From assembly GCA_050250795.1 (NCBI GenBank), contig JBFWNZ010000130.1, positions 1-9,887 of the forward strand: a DNA stretch of 9,887 nt. Reading direction: 5' to 3'. A model generated the notes under the pieces. That model was not told the origin of the DNA, made no database searches, and saw nothing but the letters and a program-made list of their open reading frames with translations. This stretch comes from JBFWNZ01 sp050250795. Its GTDB lineage: Bacteria; Pseudomonadota; Alphaproteobacteria; UBA8366. Position numbers and translations under genes: made by a program. This document shows, in pieces, positions 5,987 to 9,887 of this stretch (position 1 is the stretch's first letter; the number at the start of each line of letters is the position of its first letter).

Positions 5987-8900
5987 CTACGTCGCAGGGC
6001 CATAGCCGCCGCCCGAGGGCGTCTGCAGCACGAACACGTCGCCCGGCCCCACCTCGGCCCGGTCCTGGCCGGTCATCTCGACCACCGTGCCGTCGGTGCG
6101 CTCGACCCAGTTGCGGCCGCATTCGCCCGGCGCGCCGCCCGCCATGCCGTAGGGCGGCACGCGGCGGTGGTTCGCCAGGATGACCACGTCCATCGCCTCC
6201 AGGAACCGCAGCCGGCGCACCACGCCGTCGCCGCCGCGACACCGTCCGGCGCCGCCGCTGCCCTGCCGGATGCCGAAGCTTTCCAGGATCACCGGATAGC
6301 GCCATTCCAGCACCTCGGGATCGGTCAGCCGGGTGTTCGTCATATGCGTGTGCACGGCCGAGGTGCCGTCGAAATCGGGCCCGGCGCCCGAGCCGCCGCA
6401 GACCGTCTCGTAATACTGGTGCCGCGCATTGCCGAAGGTGACGTTGTTCATCGTTCCCTGGCTGGCCGCCATCACCCCCAGCGCACCGAACAGCGTGTCG
6501 GTGATGACCTGGCTGGTCTCGACGTTGCCGGCCACGACCGCCGCCGGATATTTCGGCGCCAGCATGCTGCCCTCGGGGATCACGATCCGGATCGGCTTCA
6601 GGCAGCCCTCGTTGAGCGGGATGTTGTCGTCGATCAGGCATCGGAAGACGTACAGCACCGCCGCCCGCGCGACCGCAGTCGGGGCGTTGAAGTTCGTCGG
6701 CATCTGCGCGCTGGTGCCGGTAAAATCGACCACCGCCTCGCGCTTCGCCTTGTCGAAGGTGATGCGCACCTTGACCGCGGGCCCCTGGTCGAGCGGATAG
6801 GTGAACTCGCCGTCCTTCATGACGTCGATCACCCGGCGCACCGATTCCTCGGCATTGTCCTGCACATGGCGCATATAGGCATGCACCGTCTCCAGCCCGA
6901 ACTGCTGGATCATGCGATGCACCTCGCGGACGCCCTTCTCGTTCGCCGCGATCTGGGCCTTGAGGTCGGCCACGTTCTGGTCGGGGTTGCGCGCCGGATA
7001 GCGGCCGGAGCCGAGCAGGTCGCGCAGCGCCTCCTCGCGGAAGGTGCCGGCATCGAGCAGCTTGAAGTTGTCGAACAGGATGCCCTCCTCCTCGACATGG
7101 CTGCTGTCGGGGGGCATCGAGCCGGGCGTGCGGCCGCCGATATCGGCGTGGTGGCCGCGGCTGCCGACGAAGAACAGGATGTCCTTGCCGGCCGGGTCGA
7201 AGACCGGCGTGATGACGGTGACGTCGGGCAGATGCGTGCCGCCGTTGTACGGCGCGTTCACGACGAACACATCGCCCGGCCGCATGGTGGCGCGGTTCTC
7301 GCGCAGCACCGTGCGCACGCTCTCGCCCATCGAGCCGAGATGCACCGGGATGTGCGGGGCGTTGGCGACGAGCTGCGCCTCGGCATCGAAAATCGCGCAG
7401 GAGAAGTCCAGCCGTTCCTTGATATTCACGGAATAGGCCGTGTTCTCCAGCGTGAAGCCCATCTGCTCGGCGATGGACATGAACAGGTTGTTGAACACCT
7501 CCAGCATCACCGGGTCGACCTCGGTGCCGATGGCGACCTGCCGCTTCAGCGCCACCACGCGGGTCAGCACCAGATGCCCCTTGGCCGTCAGCTCGGCCTG
7601 CCAGCCGGGCTCGACCACCGTCGTCGCCGTCGATTCCCGCAGGATCGCCGGACCGTCGACGCGGTCGCCGGGCAGCAGCGCGTCGCGGTCGTAGACCGGC
7701 GTGTCGTTCTCCTCGCCCGCCATATAGGCACGCACCGTGGCGAGAGTCGGCACCGCCCCTGTCCGCCCCCCGGTCTGGATCGTCTCCTCTGAGACGCCTG
7801 CCATACGGCCGATGACCTCGACCGACGCCGCCTCCACGATCAGGGGCTTGCCCGGCATGGTGAAGCCGTAGCGCTGACGGTAATCCTCCTCGAAGGCAGC
7901 GATCATCGCGGCCGGCGTCCCGAAGGGGACGATGTTGGCGGTGTCCGTGCCCTCGTAGCGGAGATGCACGCGGCGCAGCTCCTCGATCCGCTCGGCCGGA
8001 ACCTGCTGCTGGCGCAACTCGCCCATCGCGTCCTCGACGAGCGCGTCCAGGGTCGCCGCGACGGCACCGACACTGGCGTCGCTCAACCGCACCTCAACCG
8101 CCTTCTCGCGGAGCGCCCGCACATCGGCAAGGCCCATGCCATAGGCCGACAGCACGCCGGCGAAGGGATGGACCAGCACCTTGGTCATGCCCAGCGCATC
8201 GGCCACCAGGCAGGCATGCTGGCCGCCCGCACCGCCGAAGCAGTTGAGGGTGTAGCCGGTCACGTCGTAGCCGCGCTGGACGGAAATCTTCTTGATCGCA
8301 TTGGCCATGTTCTCGACCGCGATCTTGAGGAACCCGTCGGCCACCGCGGCCGGGCTGCGCCGGTCGCCGGTGCGCGCCTGGATGTCCTCGGCCAGCGCCG
8401 CGAATTTCTCGCGCACCACCTCGGCATCCAGCGGCTGGTCCTGGTTCGGCCCGAACACATGCGGGAAGTAGTCGGGCTGCAGCTTGCCCAGCATGACGTT
8501 GCAGTCGGTGACGCAGAGCGGCCCGCCGCGCCGGTAGCAGGCCGGCCCCGGATTGGCGCCGGCGGATTCCGGTCCGACACGATAGCGCGCACCATCGAAG
8601 AAGCAGACCGAGCCGCCGCCCGCCGCCACGGTATGGATCATCATCATCGGCGCACGCATGCGCACGCCCGCGACCAGCGTCTCGAAGGCCCGCTCATAGG
8701 TACCGTTGTAATGCGCGACATCGGTCGAGGTGCCGCCCATGTCGAAGGAGATGATGCGGTCGAACCCGGCCTGCGCCGCGGTCTCCACCGCGCCCACGAT
8801 GCCCCCGGCCGGGCCCGAGAGGATCGCGTCCTTGCCCTGAAACAGATGCGCATCGGTCAGGCCGCCGTTCGACTGCATGAACATCAGCCGCGTATCGCCC

Positions 8901-9607
8901 AGCTCGGAGGCGACCTGATCGACGTAGCGGCGCAGCAGCGGCGACAGATAGGCGTCGACGACGGTGGTGTCGCCGCGCCCGACAAGCTTCATCAGGGGGC
9001 TGGTGCCGTAGCTGGTCGAGACCTGGGTGAACCCTATCTCACGCGCGATCTCGGCAACGCGCAGCTCGTGGCGCGGGTAGCGATAGCCGTGCATAAAGAC
9101 GATGGCCACCGAGCGGATACCGTCGGCATAGGCGGCCCGAAGTTCCGACGCCGCCGCGTCTTCATCGAGTTGGGCCAGCACCTCGCCCTGGGCGGTTACG
9201 CGCTCGTCGATCTCGACGACGCGCTCATACAGCATTTCCGGCAGCACGATGTGCCGGTCGAACAACCGGGGGCGCGCCTGATAGCCAATGCGCAGCGCGT
9301 CGCGGAATCCCCGCGTGATCGCGAGCAGGGTCCGGTCGCCCTTGCGCTCCAGCAGGGCATTCGTGGCGACCGTCGTGCCCATCTTGACGGCATCGATGCG
9401 GGCGGCGGGAATCGGTTCGTCCTTGCCGGCCCCCAGCAGATCGCGGATGCCTTGCAGCGCGGCGTCCCGGTAGTGCTCAGGATTTTCCGACAGCAGCTTG
9501 TGCGTGACGATCCGGCCTTCGGGGCTGCGCGCGACGATGTCCGTGAAAGTGCCCCCGCGGTCGATCCAGAACTGCCATCCCCCCGCGCCCGCGCCGCCAT
9601 TTGCCAT
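5987..9607 (-). CDS. Fused HyuA-HyuB ATP-dependent 5-oxoprolinase / hydantoinase
   Basis: About 1206 residues, the single-chain form typical of 5-oxoprolinase (OPLAH type), which opens 5-oxo-L-proline to L-glutamate using ATP. The HyuA half (about 10-690) has the sugar-kinase/actin-like ATP site: DRGGTFTD (16-23), GTTVATN (77-83), SFDMGGTSTD (287-296) and GGAGGQHA (458-465). The HyuB half (about 692-1206) shows HIPVHLGSMG (752-761), NAPYNGGTHLPDV (784-796), GHHADIGG (818-825), whose His/Asp residues are candidate metal ligands, and GSGGAGRCRGGDGVVR (1116-1131). Both halves look intact. No signal peptide; cytoplasmic. The ATG at 9607 puts the first motif at the usual distance and has AGGGA nine bases upstream; an ATG at 9640 would add 11 residues. 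N-methylhydantoinase or another lactam/hydantoin hydrolase cannot be excluded, because substrate preference does not follow simply from these motifs. It appears to be a single-gene unit, since a new promoter follows its stop. Confidence 0.93.
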   Translation of the reverse strand: MANGGAGAGGWQFWIDRGGTFTDIVARSPEGRIVTHKLLSENPEHYRDAALQGIRDLLGAGKDEPIPAARIDAVKMGTTVATNALLERKGDRTLLAITRGFRDALRIGYQARPRLFDRHIVLPEMLYERVVEIDERVTAQGEVLAQLDEDAAASELRAAYADGIRSVAIVFMHGYRYPRHELRVAEIAREIGFTQVSTSYGTSPLMKLVGRGDTTVVDAYLSPLLRRYVDQVASELGDTRLMFMQSNGGLTDAHLFQGKDAILSGPAGGIVGAVETAAQAGFDRIISFDMGGTSTDVAHYNGTYERAFETLVAGVRMRAPMMMIHTVAAGGGSVCFFDGARYRVGPESAGANPGPACYRRGGPLCVTDCNVMLGKLQPDYFPHVFGPNQDQPLDAEVVREKFAALAEDIQARTGDRRSPAAVADGFLKIAVENMANAIKKISVQRGYDVTGYTLNCFGGAGGQHACLVADALGMTKVLVHPFAGVLSAYGMGLADVRALREKAVEVRLSDASVGAVAATLDALVEDAMGELRQQQVPAERIEELRRVHLRYEGTDTANIVPFGTPAAMIAAFEEDYRQRYGFTMPGKPLIVEAASVEVIGRMAGVSEETIQTGGRTGAVPTLATVRAYMAGEENDTPVYDRDALLPGDRVDGPAILRESTATTVVEPGWQAELTAKGHLVLTRVVALKRQVAIGTEVDPVMLEVFNNLFMSIAEQMGFTLENTAYSVNIKERLDFSCAIFDAEAQLVANAPHIPVHLGSMGESVRTVLRENRATMRPGDVFVVNAPYNGGTHLPDVTVITPVFDPAGKDILFFVGSRGHHADIGGRTPGSMPPDSSHVEEEGILFDNFKLLDAGTFREEALRDLLGSGRYPARNPDQNVADLKAQIAANEKGVREVHRMIQQFGLETVHAYMRHVQDNAEESVRRVIDVMKDGEFTYPLDQGPAVKVRITFDKAKREAVVDFTGTSAQMPTNFNAPTAVARAAVLYVFRCLIDDNIPLNEGCLKPIRIVIPEGSMLAPKYPAAVVAGNVETSQVITDTLFGALGVMAASQGTMNNVTFGNARHQYYETVCGGSGAGPDFDGTSAVHTHMTNTRLTDPEVLEWRYPVILESFGIRQGSGGAGRCRGGDGVVRRLRFLEAMDVVILANHRRVPPYGMAGGAPGECGRNWVERTDGTVVEMTGQDRAEVGPGDVFVLQTPSGGGYGPAT

Positions 9608-9759
9608 GGTTCCGTTCCCTGAGACGTTTCGTCGCGTCATTCATCCGACACACGGCGCCGCTTGGCAACCCGACGCCGTTCAAATAGGTGAATGCGTGTG
9701 GGCGGCCCAATGGACGAGTATGGCGGGACGCGGGCGGCCCCTTTCAGGAATGCCAAGGG
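9608..9759. promoter_or_regulatory. Divergent control region between the oxoprolinase and lipoprotein genes
   Basis: These 152 bases separate two genes pointing away from each other and must hold both promoters. For the plus strand, TTGGCA (9662-9667) and, 17 bases later, TAGGTG (9685-9690) form a weak promoter candidate. For the minus strand, TTGGGC and, 17 bases on, CTATTT (in the same 9680-9712 area) form another weak one. An 11-base near-perfect palindrome, TGGGCGGCCCA (9699-9709), lies between the genes and could be an operator. All of this is by eye and unproven. Confidence 0.35.
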
Positions 9760-9887
9760 ATGCGGAGATTCACGGCCGCGACGGCGGTGTGGCGGTTCGG
9801 CTGCTTCGCGGCGGCGACGGCGCTTGCCGGCTGCGCGGACGGCGGAATGAACCGGAATCCCGCCGCGGATAAGGCCGCACCGGCGAG
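9760..9887 (+). CDS. Putative lipoprotein (N-terminal part, cut by window edge)
   Basis: The frame is open from ATG 9760 to the right edge; 42 codons are visible. The start MRRF is followed by a hydrophobic segment and TALAGC (residues 20-25), a good lipobox with C25 as the lipidated cysteine, then a polar, Ala/Pro-rich stretch typical of the linker after the anchor. This predicts an outer- or inner-membrane lipoprotein. Aspartate follows at +2 (C-A-D puts Ala at +2 and Asp at +3), so there is no +2 Asp retention signal and the outer membrane is more likely. GGAA lies nine bases before the ATG. No family can be named from so short a piece. It is the only plus-strand gene in the window and is divergent from the oxoprolinase gene. 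Confidence 0.65.
   Translation, partial: MRRFTAATAVWRFGCFAAATALAGCADGGMNRNPAADKAAPA

Noticed and set aside
5762..9622. Two long plus-strand open frames (5762-7792 and 7964-9622) opposite the oxoprolinase gene
   Set aside because: They are antisense images of a conserved 1206-residue enzyme; their His/Arg-rich translations show no family motifs.
9652..9679. Six-base inverted repeat ACGGCG/CGCCGT around the candidate plus-strand -35
   Set aside because: The arms are short, the spacing is 16 bases, and similar CGGCG pairs occur throughout the window.

Overview
This window looks like chromosomal DNA of a G+C-rich alphaproteobacterium, probably Rhodospirillales-like. The evidence is codon use dominated by G/C third positions, the families present, and an ECF sigma/membrane anti-sigma pair of the kind common there. 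No RNA genes, transposases, integrases, CRISPR arrays or phage genes are visible. Seven of the eight genes lie on the minus strand; only the gene cut by the right edge is on the plus strand. Two genes run off the window: an FAD-linked oxidase on the left and a lipoprotein on the right.

Reading the minus strand in its direction of transcription (right to left), the first gene is a very large fused HyuA-HyuB ATP-dependent oxoprolinase/hydantoinase (9607-5987). It is divergent from the lipoprotein gene that starts at 9760. A compact four-gene unit follows (5916-2682), headed by a sigma-70-like promoter at 5950-5979. It encodes an exported DUF6134-type protein, an ECF sigma factor, a single-pass cysteine-free anti-sigma factor, and a two-domain protein that joins a peroxiredoxin-like domain without the usual peroxidatic cysteine to a prolyl-4-hydroxylase-type Fe(II)/2-oxoglutarate oxygenase. 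The order suggests a cell-envelope or periplasmic stress response whose sigma factor is released by the membrane anti-sigma, with the oxygenase as a co-transcribed effector. The signal and substrate cannot be read from sequence.

A 368-base non-coding stretch (2314-2681) with two inverted repeats separates this unit from a second minus-strand group (2313-1). That group holds a classical SDR oxidoreductase, a PRISE-like (progesterone 5-beta-reductase/iridoid-synthase type) atypical SDR, and the start of a GlcD/D-lactate-dehydrogenase-type FAD oxidase. It looks like a small catabolic or redox cluster acting on hydroxy/keto or enone substrates, but the substrate is unknown.

The most interesting part is the sigma/anti-sigma/DUF6134/redoxin-oxygenase unit. 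The rest is ordinary accessory metabolism.
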